A stretch of DNA of 36,403 nt from Chloroflexota bacterium (GCA_009840575.1 VXNO01000028.1:1-36403); one strand, 5' to 3'. Positions 1 through 7,927 are shown, counted from the first letter of the stretch. Program-made: numbers and translations. The notes: generated by a model from the sequence alone, not told the origin.

Positions 1-2986
1 CCTCTACAATCGCCACCTCATCCTCGCTCAACCCATACAGCCGATACACCAGCGCATCAATCTCACCATCCACCGTCGCAATCAGCCGCTCGGCCATCTT
101 GCGCCCTTCGCCCGTCAAGCCCGGCAGCTGCTTGTGTCTTTCCAGCATCTCATCGACGAGATCGACTATCTTGTCGTGCATAGCGACATCGGCGGGGTTG
201 TCGAAGTCGATTGTGCGGATGGGCAGATTCAGCACATCTTGTCTAAACCATCTCAACCTGCCGCCTCTGTTGGCATCGCCCAGGACGGAAGCGAAGTATT
301 TGTAATAGTTGAAAATTAGGCTCGAATTTAGGATGCCCAGCAAGTATTTGTCTTCACTGGGGAGAAGCCAAACGGTATTTGTAACCAGAAGTCCGGTCGT
401 GTCAAATGCGATTCGACTTTCTTTTGCAATATCAGGATAGATGATTTTTGGCTTTGCAAATTCGTCATAATAATCACAGGCTCTCAGTTCCCACCAGTAA
501 TCACCTTTATCATACCGTGTCTGCGCTCTCGCCTTGAATGGCTTCAAGTGGGTTGTTAGCGGAGGATACTCGGTTGTAAGCCAGTTCCAGGCTTCGTCTT
601 CATTCGCAGTTAGTCCAGCTTGGCGATTCGTCCACCCTTTCGGGATCGTTATCAAGTATCGTTCTTTGTAGTGGACTTTATATTTTCGAATGTCATCGCC
701 TGATGCAAATGGATGAATGAGGTCGGCAAACCGTGGGCATTCTTCTACCAAACTATCTCGTGTATTTCTATCGATGACAAACGCTGCATTCAGTCCTGTC
801 TTAATGCCGAAGTATATGGAAGTGTCAATGTAGTCCTTCAACCGGATTCCAGCAGCCTTGATTTTCTCAAGGGCAACTTGCACATCCTTAGACGCAAGTG
901 TCCATCTGCTCCCTGTGATAGAGCGCTTGTCCAATAGCAGTTTGATTCTTTGTACTTCGTCTTTCAAGTCAGTGAAATTTAGGCTTTTGATAGCCGCGAA
1001 AATGAAATCTTTTCCTGCGTTGAGACCATTCGTGGTTATCATAATCAAAGGAAAAGTGGCGGCGTCTGCAAACACTGGCAGCTCGCCAAAATCTATCAAT
1101 TGCTCAAATGCCGATTTTGTTGATAGGAAGTTTCGGATACCCTTTCCATAGTTTGTACGCAGAAACTTGTTGGAGCAGATTACACCGTAGCGTCCGTCCT
1201 GCTTTAACAATCTGTGCGACTGCTCAATGAAATAGATGTACAGATCTGCCGTACCTACATACGACTCAAACTTGCCCTTCGCGTAGTTCTTGAAGTCGCG
1301 CCCCAGCGTCTCTTGCCGAACATAAGGCGGATTCCCAATCACCGCATCGAACCCACCCGCCGCCATGATCGCGCCGAATCCATCTTCGCTGTCCCAATCG
1401 AATGCCTTGACGCGCAGCATCGCTTCTTCATCATCAAAAAGCCCCGCCTGCGCCCCGCGGAAGAAGTCGCTGCCGATGAGCGAATTGCCCCATTTAATGT
1501 TGCCGCTGAGGTCGGGCAGGATGCGTCCGCCGGCCGCGAACATCAATGTCTGCCGGCCCGCCGCGTCATTTTCCTGCTCCAGCATCTTCAGCAGCAGCGA
1601 CAGCTTGCTCACTTCCACCGCGTTTTGGTCGAGGTCGACTCCATAGATGTTGTTCTGCAAGATGCGCCGTTTCTCGGCGGTGCTGAGCGCCATGCCATCA
1701 GCGGTTTCGCGGCGGCGGTTGCGATAGCGTTTGGGGTGCGCCCGATAATATGCCAGGTGCCAGTCAAGCAGGTATTGGTAGGCGCCGACGAGGAAGGAGC
1801 CGCTGCCACAGGCGGGGTCGAGGATGCGCAGGTCGTCGACTTGCCTGGGCGTCTTGCCTTCGACTAGCGCGCCGACGGTGTTCTCCACGATGTAATCGAC
1901 GATATAGGTGGGCGTGTAATAGACGCCGCCGGCTTTGCGGACTTCGGGTTTGGCTTCGATGCGCACCGCGCCGCCCGCGCCGAGCTCGATGACCTTGCCG
2001 AGGAAGCGCTCATAGACTTGCCCCAGGATATCCGCGGGCAGCACGGAGAACTCGTAGGGGCTGAACGGAAAATACAGATTGGTAATGATATGGCGCAGCG
2101 GCTCGTCGGGGATATGGATATGCAGGGAGAGGGTATCGGGCTGGCTGGCGCGCTCGTCTTTGCCGAAGTGGAACAAGCCTGAGTTGTATTTGTCGTCCGC
2201 GAGGTTGAAGAGGGCTTTCAGTTCCGCATAGACTTGCTTGCCCTCGGCGGCGGCGCTGCGCAGGCGTCCGTAGGCTTCGATGTTGCGGTCTTCGGCGATG
2301 CGCAGGAAGACGATGCGGTCAATCGCGCGCTGCACGATTAGATTGAGCTGGCGCTGGCTGAGCTCGCGGTTGTGCAGGGCGATGTCTTTGGCAAGCAGCT
2401 CGCGCCAGGTTTCCATCTCGCGCAGGAAGGCTTGGTCGACGCTGGAGAAGCCGCGGACGCGCTCCCCCTCGACCCATTCCCGCAGCGCGCCTGATGCGAC
2501 GGCTTCGCGGCTGAAACGGGTTGCAAGCCAGTCCCATTGCGCAAGCAAATCGCCGTATTGGAAGTAGCGCAGGCGGGCTTTGCTGGCGAGATCATTGCGC
2601 TGGGGCTGGATGCGGCAATCATAGACGCTGAACTCTTCGAAATCGGTCAAGACGCTGACGGGCGCATTGCCTGACCAGCCATAGCGGCGCAGTTGAAAAG
2701 CGGCGATGGGGTTGCGCTCCAGGTTGACATGCGGCATTTTGGCCTCGACGAAGAAGTCGGCGCTGTTGCCGGTGTGGAAGCTGTAATCGGGTCGCTTGGA
2801 ACGTTCGATGCCGGCTTCGCGGATGATCACGCGCGGTTCATGCCGCACCTGTCGCTTGTCCTGTAAATCCCAGCCCAGCGCCGAAAAAAGCGGATCGACA
2901 AACTGGATGCGCACCTCAGTTTCACTGCCGGGTTTGTCGCGGTCGAACTTCTCGACCAGTTGGTAGATGCTGTCGGGCGCGCCCAT
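1..2986 (-). CDS. Type IIG (Eco57I/MmeI-like) restriction-modification enzyme, 3'-truncated by window edge
   Basis: A reading frame stays open from an ATG at 2986 to the left edge, giving 995 visible residues without a stop. An AGGAGA ribosome site lies four bases before the ATG. The N-terminus has a PD-(D/E)XK nuclease pattern (P66-D67, then E81-A82-K83), as in HsdR-like N-terminal domains. The middle is an N6-adenine methyltransferase: motif I DPACGSGSF at 390-398 binds S-adenosylmethionine, and motif IV NPPY at 552-555 is catalytic. The region after it matches the TaqI-like target-recognition part of Eco57I-type enzymes. One polypeptide would therefore cut, methylate and recognise DNA, as type IIG/IIL enzymes do, without separate subunits. 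The stretch encoding the recognition region (about 240-1270) uses many AAA, AGA and ATA codons, unlike the GC-rich remainder, which suggests exchange of the specificity domain. A BREX PglX-type methylase is less likely because the nuclease motif is present. The C-terminus is not visible. Confidence 0.9.
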   Translation of the reverse strand, partial: MGAPDSIYQLVEKFDRDKPGSETEVRIQFVDPLFSALGWDLQDKRQVRHEPRVIIREAGIERSKRPDYSFHTGNSADFFVEAKMPHVNLERNPIAAFQLRRYGWSGNAPVSVLTDFEEFSVYDCRIQPQRNDLASKARLRYFQYGDLLAQWDWLATRFSREAVASGALREWVEGERVRGFSSVDQAFLREMETWRELLAKDIALHNRELSQRQLNLIVQRAIDRIVFLRIAEDRNIEAYGRLRSAAAEGKQVYAELKALFNLADDKYNSGLFHFGKDERASQPDTLSLHIHIPDEPLRHIITNLYFPFSPYEFSVLPADILGQVYERFLGKVIELGAGGAVRIEAKPEVRKAGGVYYTPTYIVDYIVENTVGALVEGKTPRQVDDLRILDPACGSGSFLVGAYQYLLDWHLAYYRAHPKRYRNRRRETADGMALSTAEKRRILQNNIYGVDLDQNAVEVSKLSLLLKMLEQENDAAGRQTLMFAAGGRILPDLSGNIKWGNSLIGSDFFRGAQAGLFDDEEAMLRVKAFDWDSEDGFGAIMAAGGFDAVIGNPPYVRQETLGRDFKNYAKGKFESYVGTADLYIYFIEQSHRLLKQDGRYGVICSNKFLRTNYGKGIRNFLSTKSAFEQLIDFGELPVFADAATFPLIMITTNGLNAGKDFIFAAIKSLNFTDLKDEVQRIKLLLDKRSITGSRWTLASKDVQVALEKIKAAGIRLKDYIDTSIYFGIKTGLNAAFVIDRNTRDSLVEECPRFADLIHPFASGDDIRKYKVHYKERYLITIPKGWTNRQAGLTANEDEAWNWLTTEYPPLTTHLKPFKARAQTRYDKGDYWWELRACDYYDEFAKPKIIYPDIAKESRIAFDTTGLLVTNTVWLLPSEDKYLLGILNSSLIFNYYKYFASVLGDANRGGRLRWFRQDVLNLPIRTIDFDNPADVAMHDKIVDLVDEMLERHKQLPGLTGEGRKMAERLIATVDGEIDALVYRLYGLSEDEVAIVE

Positions 2987-3009
2987 ATTCTCTCCTGGCA
3001 AAAATCCTC

Positions 3010-3238
3010 AGTAAGACAAAGTAAGTCCTGCGAAAATCGATCTACCCCACCCCCGCCCCCTACCCCGAAGCATCGGGGAGGGGAGCTAAGGCAGGCGGAA
3101 TCGTGATTCTGTATGGGTTTCGCTGTCTATGCGAATGCGCGGTGAAACCTTCCCCCCAATGCTTTGGGGGGACCGAGGGGGTAGACCACTAGCGGCAAAC
3201 TTTACAATTTCCATTCTCATGACTTGCTTGGTCTTACT
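3010..3238. repeat. Nested palindromic intergenic element (MITE/REP-like)
   Basis: Outer inverted arms at 3010-3027 and 3221-3238 match at 16 of 18 positions (AGTAAGACAAAGTAAGTC against AGTAAGACCAAGCAAGTC). Inside, TCTACCCC at 3041-3048 pairs with GGGGTAGA at 3178-3185. Each half then carries its own hairpin: CCCCGA-AGCA-TCGGGG at 3063-3078 and CCCCCCAA-TGCT-TTGGGGGG at 3152-3171, with loops that are roughly reverse complements. The element fills nearly the whole gap between the restriction gene start and the dehydrogenase stop. No coding sequence is convincing within it. A non-autonomous mobile element or a paired REP unit is the likeliest reading. No target duplication was recognised. Confidence 0.6.
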
Positions 3239-3250
3239 TCTGCGCGCTCG

Positions 3251-3270
3251 GTGCCTCTGTGGTGAATCAT
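3251..3270 (-). repeat. Dispersed repeat, copy A (partial core)
   Basis: Reverse complement reads ATGATTCACCACAGAGGCAC. This matches the central CACCACAGAGGCACAGAG block of the dispersed intergenic repeat seen at 9121, 17227, 21637, 30703 and 33479. It lacks both the GGGCAATCGC end and the hairpin end, and it touches the stop codon of the dehydrogenase gene. Confidence 0.5.
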
Positions 3271-4238
3271 TATTCTTCCATATCAATCACGATTTTGACC
3301 GCGCCTTCGTCTTGCAGGCGGTGCAGGGCATAAGCCTCGAATACCTCGTCAAAGCGAAAGGTATGCGTAATCATCGCCGCCGCATCCACCTGTCCGCTGC
3401 TTATCCAATCCAGCGCCCGCCGCGTGCAGGCATGCCCGGGGTCTTGTGGTGCCCCCACCATGCCGCGCGTTTGCAGGGTCTTCCAAAACATCTCGAAGAA
3501 GGGGAAGTCCATCGTCTCGAAACGTGGCACGCCAAACCACAAAATGAAGCCGCCGCGCCGCGCAATCTCCACCGCCAGCCGTATCGACTTTGCTTCGCCA
3601 GCCGCCTCGATGACCACATCAGGCAGCGCGCCGCCACAAATATCGCTTAATGCCGCTGCGGGCGATTCGTCCGCGTTGCAGACGGCGTGCGTCGCGCCAA
3701 AATGCCGACTATAGGCGAGTCGATAGGCTTTGATATCCAGCGCGATGATCTTGTCCGCGCCCAGCCACCGCAGCGCTTCGTTGAACCACAAACCCGCCGA
3801 GCCTTGCCCGATGACCGCGACCGACTTGCCGCGCAGGTCCGGCAGCGCCTGGCAGGCATAAAGCACAGTGCCAAGCTGCTGCGCCTGCACGGCGTGCTCC
3901 AGCTTGACGCCGGCAGCTAGCGGCAGCAGATGATCAACTGGCGCGCGATAATACTCGCACATGGCGCGGTGGTCAGGCGCGAGGCACAGCACGCGATCGC
4001 CGGCTCGTACCGGGCTGGCGCTGGAATCGATCGCCTCGACGACGCCGACCATTTCATGACCGGTTTCGCCTGCCGCGGTGGGGTAATAGCTATCGGGCAG
4101 GTGGTGCAAATGGCGGATGTCGCTGCCACACAGCGAGACGCGCAGGGTGCGGACGATGGCGGTCTCGGGGGCGAGGGCGGGCTTGGGCGCATCGACAAAC
4201 ACAGGCTTGCCACGCGCGATAATCTGCACGGCTTTCAT
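3270..4238 (-). CDS. Zinc-type alcohol dehydrogenase-like protein (MDR superfamily)
   Basis: 322 residues of the medium-chain dehydrogenase/reductase family, predicted to oxidise or reduce an alcohol or polyol with NAD(H) in the cytoplasm. Catalytic zinc ligands are visible as C37-G-S-D and G60-H61-E62. A GroES-like half is followed by a Rossmann fold with G144-Q-G-S-A-G149. An aspartate after the second strand (IALD, D168) favours NAD over NADP. The four-cysteine structural zinc lobe of classical alcohol dehydrogenases is absent, so only the catalytic zinc is expected. The frame extends upstream to 4337, but the ATG at 4238 is preferred: it has CGGAG seven bases upstream, the protein begins as the family does (MKAVQ), and the promoter-like TGC-TATACT lies between the two candidate starts. 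The substrate cannot be told. The gene is transcribed divergently from htpG. Confidence 0.85.
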   Translation of the reverse strand: MKAVQIIARGKPVFVDAPKPALAPETAIVRTLRVSLCGSDIRHLHHLPDSYYPTAAGETGHEMVGVVEAIDSSASPVRAGDRVLCLAPDHRAMCEYYRAPVDHLLPLAAGVKLEHAVQAQQLGTVLYACQALPDLRGKSVAVIGQGSAGLWFNEALRWLGADKIIALDIKAYRLAYSRHFGATHAVCNADESPAAALSDICGGALPDVVIEAAGEAKSIRLAVEIARRGGFILWFGVPRFETMDFPFFEMFWKTLQTRGMVGAPQDPGHACTRRALDWISSGQVDAAAMITHTFRFDEVFEAYALHRLQDEGAVKIVIDMEE

Positions 4239-4270
4239 AACTTGGCTCCGGCTGTTGGAATTATGGCGGC

Positions 4271-4279
4271 AGTATAGCA
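4271..4279 (-). promoter_or_regulatory. Extended -10 promoter element for the dehydrogenase gene
   Basis: Minus strand reads TGC-TATACT, an extended -10 box about 33 bases before the chosen ATG at 4238. No clear -35 was found, which is normal for extended -10 promoters. The same TGC-TATACT string precedes the gene at 13114. Confidence 0.5.
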
Positions 4280-4395
4280 CTATCCAGGCGAGCGGATATT
4301 TCATTGCTGTGCAGGCGGAGCAAATTTGAATGTACATCTGCGGCGCGAGGGATTACACTGCTAGGCGTGATTTGCGATTTGTTTGAGGGCACCCC

Positions 4396-6342
4396 ATGAG
4401 CGAAAAACTCACATTCCAAGCCGAAACGCAGCAGTTGCTGGATATCTTAATTCACTCGCTCTATACGGAGAAGGAGATTTTCCTGCGCGAGTTGGTATCG
4501 AACGCCTCTGACGCGCTCAACCGCCTGCAATTCGAGAGCTTGACCAACGCCGGCCTGCTGGACGCCGATGCTGAATTAGCCATCCGCATCTCGCTGGATG
4601 AAGACGCCAGGACCTTGACCATCAGCGACACTGGCATCGGCATGGACCGCGCCGAGATCATCGCCGGGCTGGGTACAATCGCCAAGTCGGGCGCAAAAGC
4701 CTTCATCGAAACCATGCGCGAGCAGCCCGAGAGCGCCAGCGACATCATCGGGCAATTTGGCGTCGGCTTTTATTCTGCCTTTATGGTGGCGCGGCAGGTG
4801 GATGTGGTCTCGCGCTCGTACCGTCCCGATGACGAAGCGGTGATGTGGTCTGCCAGCGGCGGCACCGATTATAGTCTTGCTCCCGCCGACAAGACGACGC
4901 GTGGCACGGATGTCATCATCCATCTGCAAGACGACGCAGTCGAATTCGCCCGCGAGTTCCGCGTCAAGGACATCATCCGCCGGCACTCGGATTATGTCGC
5001 TTTCCCCATTTATGTCGGCGATGATGAAGCAGCGACCAACAAGCAGCAAGCCATCTGGCGGCGCAGCTCAAGCGAACTAGCCGACGAAGACTACGACAGC
5101 TTCTACAAGATGCTGACCATGGACTTCGGCGGGGCGGCGCATCATCTGCATATCCGCGCTGATGTGCCTATGCAGTTCTATGCCTTGCTGTATATCCCTG
5201 CCTCCAACCAGCCCAATGTGTTCAGCCCGCGCAAAGACCCGGGTTTGAAGCTGTATGCGCGCAAGGTGCTCATCGAAGAATATAACCGCGAGCTGCTGCC
5301 CGAATACCTTAGCTTTGTGCAAGGCGTCGTCGATAGTGAAGACCTGCCCCTGAGCGTGACCCGCGAAAGCATCCAAGCCACGCGCGTCATGGCCAGCCTG
5401 CAAAAAACCCTCAAGCGGCGCATCTTGTCCGAGCTGAAGCGCATGGCGAAGAACAACCGCGATAAGTACCTGCCCATCTTTCAGGAATTTGGCGCTTGGC
5501 TCAAGCAAGGGCTGGTCGTCGAGAGCGACGACCGCGATGACCTTGAGCCGCTGCTCTTCTTCCAGACCACACACGATGAAGACCCCAGCCAGTACCATTC
5601 GCTGGAAGACTATATCGGGCGCATGGCGGAGAACCAGTCCCATATCTTCTACATCATCGCCGATGATTACAGCAGCGGCGCGCGCAGCCCGCACCTGGAC
5701 GCCTTCCGTCAGCGCGGTATCGAAGTTCTCTACTTCACGCACCCGGTCGACGCCATGCTGCCCATGGGCTTGCCAGACTATAAAGAGCGCAAGCTGGTCA
5801 GCGTCGATTCGGCGGATTTGGACCTCGGCGCTATCGGCGAGCTAGCAGAAGCAGACGCAACTCCGCGCGAATCGCTGGCGGATGATGCCTTCGCCGACTT
5901 GCAGAGCTACGTCGAGCGGACCCTGGGCGAGCGCATCAGCGCTGTGCGAGCCAGCAGCGCGCTGGTCGATAATCCCGCCCGCCTGGTCAGCGATGATGAA
6001 GCCAGCAGCCGCCACATGCACCGCATCAATCGCCTGCTGGACAAAGAATACGAGCTGCCGGTCAAGACGCTGGAATTGAACGCGCGCCATCCTTTGATGC
6101 ACAACCTCAGCGGCTTGCTCGCGTCCGGTGGCGATGACGCGCTGGTCGAAGCGGTCATTGAGCAGGTCTTTGAAACCGCGCTGCTGCAAGATGGCATCCA
6201 CCCTGACCCATCCAGCATGGCGCAGCGACTGACTCTGCTGATGCAAGCGGCGACCGGCTCGGCAAGCGGCGAACTGGGCTTTGCTGATTTGCGGACGGCA
6301 ATCACTGAGCCAGAAGCGGATGCCTCTGCTGTAGATTCTTAG
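4396..6342 (+). CDS. htpG: Molecular chaperone HtpG (bacterial Hsp90)
   Basis: 648 residues, close to the usual bacterial Hsp90 length. The N-terminal GHKL ATPase is intact: RELVSNASDAL contains the catalytic E32 and the Mg-binding N36, the nucleotide-binding DTGIGM is at 78-83, and the lid glycine motif GQFGVGF is at 119-125. The middle domain carries the conserved SVTRESIQ segment with the arginine that contacts the ATP gamma-phosphate. The C-terminal dimerisation domain follows without the eukaryotic MEEVD tail. The protein is a cytosolic ATP-dependent dimeric chaperone that remodels client proteins with DnaK. The ATG at 4396 starts exactly at the conserved MSEKLTFQAE; its ribosome site is weak (GAGGG at about 4384). 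No CIRCE heat-shock operator is visible upstream. The gene stands alone, divergent from the dehydrogenase. Confidence 0.98.
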   Translation: MSEKLTFQAETQQLLDILIHSLYTEKEIFLRELVSNASDALNRLQFESLTNAGLLDADAELAIRISLDEDARTLTISDTGIGMDRAEIIAGLGTIAKSGAKAFIETMREQPESASDIIGQFGVGFYSAFMVARQVDVVSRSYRPDDEAVMWSASGGTDYSLAPADKTTRGTDVIIHLQDDAVEFAREFRVKDIIRRHSDYVAFPIYVGDDEAATNKQQAIWRRSSSELADEDYDSFYKMLTMDFGGAAHHLHIRADVPMQFYALLYIPASNQPNVFSPRKDPGLKLYARKVLIEEYNRELLPEYLSFVQGVVDSEDLPLSVTRESIQATRVMASLQKTLKRRILSELKRMAKNNRDKYLPIFQEFGAWLKQGLVVESDDRDDLEPLLFFQTTHDEDPSQYHSLEDYIGRMAENQSHIFYIIADDYSSGARSPHLDAFRQRGIEVLYFTHPVDAMLPMGLPDYKERKLVSVDSADLDLGAIGELAEADATPRESLADDAFADLQSYVERTLGERISAVRASSALVDNPARLVSDDEASSRHMHRINRLLDKEYELPVKTLELNARHPLMHNLSGLLASGGDDALVEAVIEQVFETALLQDGIHPDPSSMAQRLTLLMQAATGSASGELGFADLRTAITEPEADASAVDS

Positions 6343-6371
6343 CGGGAAGGCTGCCCGGGCTGTTATTATTC

Positions 6372-6557
6372 GGTAGTGGTGGCACGGTAAGTGATATGAG
6401 TTGAACGTTGGAACAAGACCTTGCGCCAGCGCCTTGGGCGTTTCGCGCGCCGAACCTTGTCCTTCTCGAAAATCGATGAGCATCATTATCGAATGACGCT
6501 GTGGTACATCATTGAATACAATCGCGAGGTCGCATCACTTACCAAGTGACCACTACC
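6372..6557 (+). mobile_element. IS1-family internal-deletion derivative (186 bp)
   Basis: Two 24-bp terminal inverted repeats match at 20 of 24 positions: 6372-6395 (GGTAGTGGT...GTAAGTGAT) and 6534-6557 in reverse. Between them lies only the 3' end of an IS1-type transposase frame. The left repeat is joined almost directly to that coding tail, so most of the transposase has been deleted while both ends remain. Terminal repeats of IS1 elements also begin GGTRRTG. The nine bases on each side (TTATTATTC and CTCTTTTTC) match at six of nine positions, which could be a decayed 9-bp target duplication, but this is weak. The element sits 29 bases after the htpG stop. It could be mobilised only by a transposase encoded elsewhere. 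Confidence 0.75.
6400..6549 (+). pseudogene. IS1-family transposase, C-terminal fragment
   Basis: The frame from 6400 to the TGA at 6547-6549 encodes 49 residues beginning VERWNKTLRQRLGRF and continuing with RRTLSFSK. This matches the VERxNxTLRxRxxRxxRKTxxFSK signature at the C-terminus of IS1-type (InsB-like) DDE transposases. The glutamate of VER is expected to be the last residue of the catalytic triad. An in-frame TGA lies immediately before, at 6397-6399, and there is no start codon, so this is a non-functional remnant. The stop codon falls inside the right terminal repeat, as is common in this family. Confidence 0.75.
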
Positions 6558-6740
6558 CTCTTTTTCTATGTGCATCATGACGAAGAATCACCGACGAAAT
6601 TGCGTGAATACTTCCCAGCCGGCTATTCACTGGACATGGTGGCAACCAATGGCATCCCGTATCATGTCTTCCATGTGCCGCCCATGGGGATGGAAAACTT
6701 GTACCAGCTCATCATTGACCATGGACAGGGCTTTGGCTGA
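6546..6740 (+). pseudogene. 5'-truncated gene remnant, possibly the C-terminal tail of a GT39-like membrane glycosyltransferase
   Basis: A 64-residue frame opens with a GTG that lies inside the right end of the IS1 derivative, so its first four codons belong to the element. The remainder starts at 6558 with LFFYVHHDEESPTKLREYFP and ends IIDHGQGFG. A pattern of short strand, helix, then a YFPxG turn and a hydrophobic strand is typical of the soluble tail of some GT39-type glycosyltransferases, but this resemblance is from memory and weak. There is no ribosome site and no N-terminal part on the other side of the element, which suggests that insertion was accompanied by deletion. It could instead be a small real gene starting at the GTG at 6570. 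Confidence 0.4.
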
Positions 6741-6777
6741 GTGGCAGCGGCGAGAGTGACAACAATCAGGGGCAGCT

Positions 6778-7215
6778 ATGGCGGAGAACAAAACCACGCG
6801 CAATGACGGCGATGTGCTGGCTTACCTGGGCTCAGTAGCTAACAAGCGCCGCCGCGAAGACAGCCTGGTCATGCTGGACATAATGAGCGAGGTAACCGGC
6901 TTGCCCGCAGCGATGTGGGGCGCGAGCATCGTCGGCTTTGGCAGCTACCATTACAAATACGCCAGCGGGCGCGAAGGCGACTTCATGCTGACCGGCTTTG
7001 CGCCGCGCAAGCAGGCTTTGACGCTCTACATCATGGGCGGCCACGAGCGCTATGCGCCGCTCTTCGCCAGGCTGGGCAAGCACCGCACTGGCAAATCCTG
7101 CCTGTATATCAACAAGCTGGCGGATGTCGACCTGGATGTGCTGCGCGAGATCATCGCCGAATCAGTCGCTTTCATGTGCAGCGAGCACCCAGACAGCGCC
7201 CCTGCCAACGAGTGA
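6778..7215 (+). CDS. DUF1801 domain protein
   Basis: 145 residues. The central block MWGASIVGFGSYHYKY (residues 46-61), followed by a GDFMLTGFAPRK turn and the LTLYIMGG strand, is the DUF1801 (YdhG-like) signature. Members are small cytosolic proteins with no established reaction. A polar N-terminal helix precedes the domain, which spans roughly residues 10-135. The ATG at 6778 has AGGGG about six bases upstream. The gene follows the remnant at 6546-6740 by 37 bases and points the same way as the unknown gene at 7304. I can assign the family but not a function. Confidence 0.8.
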   Translation: MAENKTTRNDGDVLAYLGSVANKRRREDSLVMLDIMSEVTGLPAAMWGASIVGFGSYHYKYASGREGDFMLTGFAPRKQALTLYIMGGHERYAPLFARLGKHRTGKSCLYINKLADVDLDVLREIIAESVAFMCSEHPDSAPANE

Positions 7216-7282
7216 GGCGCGCAACAGCCCGCCCCCAATTGCGTATATGCTTACAAGCCGCCGCCACAGCCGAGCTTGGGTG

Positions 7283-7288
7283 TATAAT
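7283..7288 (+). promoter_or_regulatory. Candidate -10 box for the 7304 gene
   Basis: A perfect TATAAT lies 15 bases before the preferred ATG at 7304. No -35 is visible at 16-18 bp spacing. If used, transcription would begin close to the ATG codons at 7292 and 7304, giving a very short or absent leader. Confidence 0.35.
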
Positions 7289-7303
7289 GAAATGCGGGAA
7301 ACG

Positions 7304-7861
7304 ATGGACAACAATAATTCGGGCGCGATGGACGGATTAAAACTTCTCGGTCAAATCGGCAAGGGGCTTGTCAAAGCCATGCAGTTGGTGGGCAAGGGCG
7401 TCGGCGCGACCAGTCAAGCCATAAATGAAGGCGCAGTAGCAGTGAGGACAGCCATGCCAGTTACAGAAGTGACTTCGGTATTCAACACCACCGACGAGAC
7501 CATCCGTTTCGTCAACCAGGAACAGCCGCGCGACAGCAAGGAAATCTTGCCGCAGAGCGCCGTCTCCATGAAGACAGCCAAAACTGCCGGTGCCTGGGTG
7601 CCTTGGTTTCATCCGCCGCGCTTCGCCCCATTCAGCAAAAAGCGTATGGAAATCGTGGTAGAGGACCTGCCCGTCATCTACCTCTGGCAGCGCGATGATC
7701 ACATCTATTGGTGCAACCGGCTGGACAGCCAGGGCAACCCTGCCAAAGCCTATGAGGTACCGGGCATCTCGCATGTCGGCGGCAAGCGCATGTTGGTGGT
7801 GCGCAACGACCCCGAAAATGGCTACAGCGCCTTTCTCAGTGAAACCGTCGAAAACAAGTAG
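7304..7861 (+). CDS. Protein of unknown function, 185 residues
   Basis: I do not recognise this protein. It has a Gly/Ala-rich amphipathic N-terminal stretch (about residues 10-45, GQIGKGLVKAMQLVGKGVGA) that could associate with a membrane. A mainly beta-stranded region follows, from about residue 50 to the end, and is rich in aromatic residues (WVPWFHPPRF, YLWQRDDHIYWCN). There is no signal peptide. Two in-frame ATGs are possible, 7292 and 7304. Neither has a strong ribosome site, and 7304 is chosen arbitrarily as the start of the acidic MDNNN sequence. The frame extends upstream to 7052 through the DUF1801 gene, but that part is a shadow. The gene precedes pncC in the same direction with a strong hairpin between them, so shared regulation is uncertain. 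Confidence 0.65.
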   Translation: MDNNNSGAMDGLKLLGQIGKGLVKAMQLVGKGVGATSQAINEGAVAVRTAMPVTEVTSVFNTTDETIRFVNQEQPRDSKEILPQSAVSMKTAKTAGAWVPWFHPPRFAPFSKKRMEIVVEDLPVIYLWQRDDHIYWCNRLDSQGNPAKAYEVPGISHVGGKRMLVVRNDPENGYSAFLSETVENK

Positions 7862-7863
7862 CC

Positions 7864-7901
7864 GCCCCCGCAGGCCCGTAATGGTGAAACATTGCGGGGG
7901 C
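7864..7901. other. Strong intergenic hairpin between the unknown gene and pncC
   Basis: GCCCCCGCA at 7864-7872 is perfectly complementary to TGCGGGGGC at 7893-7901, a nine-base stem with a 20-base loop. It begins three bases after the upstream stop codon and ends 26 bases before the pncC start. No U-run follows, so it is not a standard intrinsic terminator. It may act as an mRNA-stabilising end or attenuator. Confidence 0.45.
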
Positions 7902-7927
7902 AATAGGCTCATCCCGGTGCAAGCCTG

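Noticed and set aside
1214..1867. Plus-strand frame of 217 codons antisense to the restriction-modification gene
   Set aside because: The opposite strand encodes continuous methyltransferase motifs, so this is a GC-rich shadow frame.
3129..3650. Plus-strand frame of 173 codons across the palindromic element and dehydrogenase gene
   Set aside because: It runs antisense through a convincing dehydrogenase and has no recognisable domain.
4239..4337. Upstream extension of the dehydrogenase gene to an ATG at 4337
   Set aside because: The added 33 residues do not resemble the family, the extended -10 element lies within this stretch, and a ribosome site fits the ATG at 4238.
7052..7303. Extension of the unknown gene back through the DUF1801 gene
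   Set aside because: It overlaps a well-supported gene in another frame. The residues are Arg/Ser-rich, as is typical of a shadow frame.
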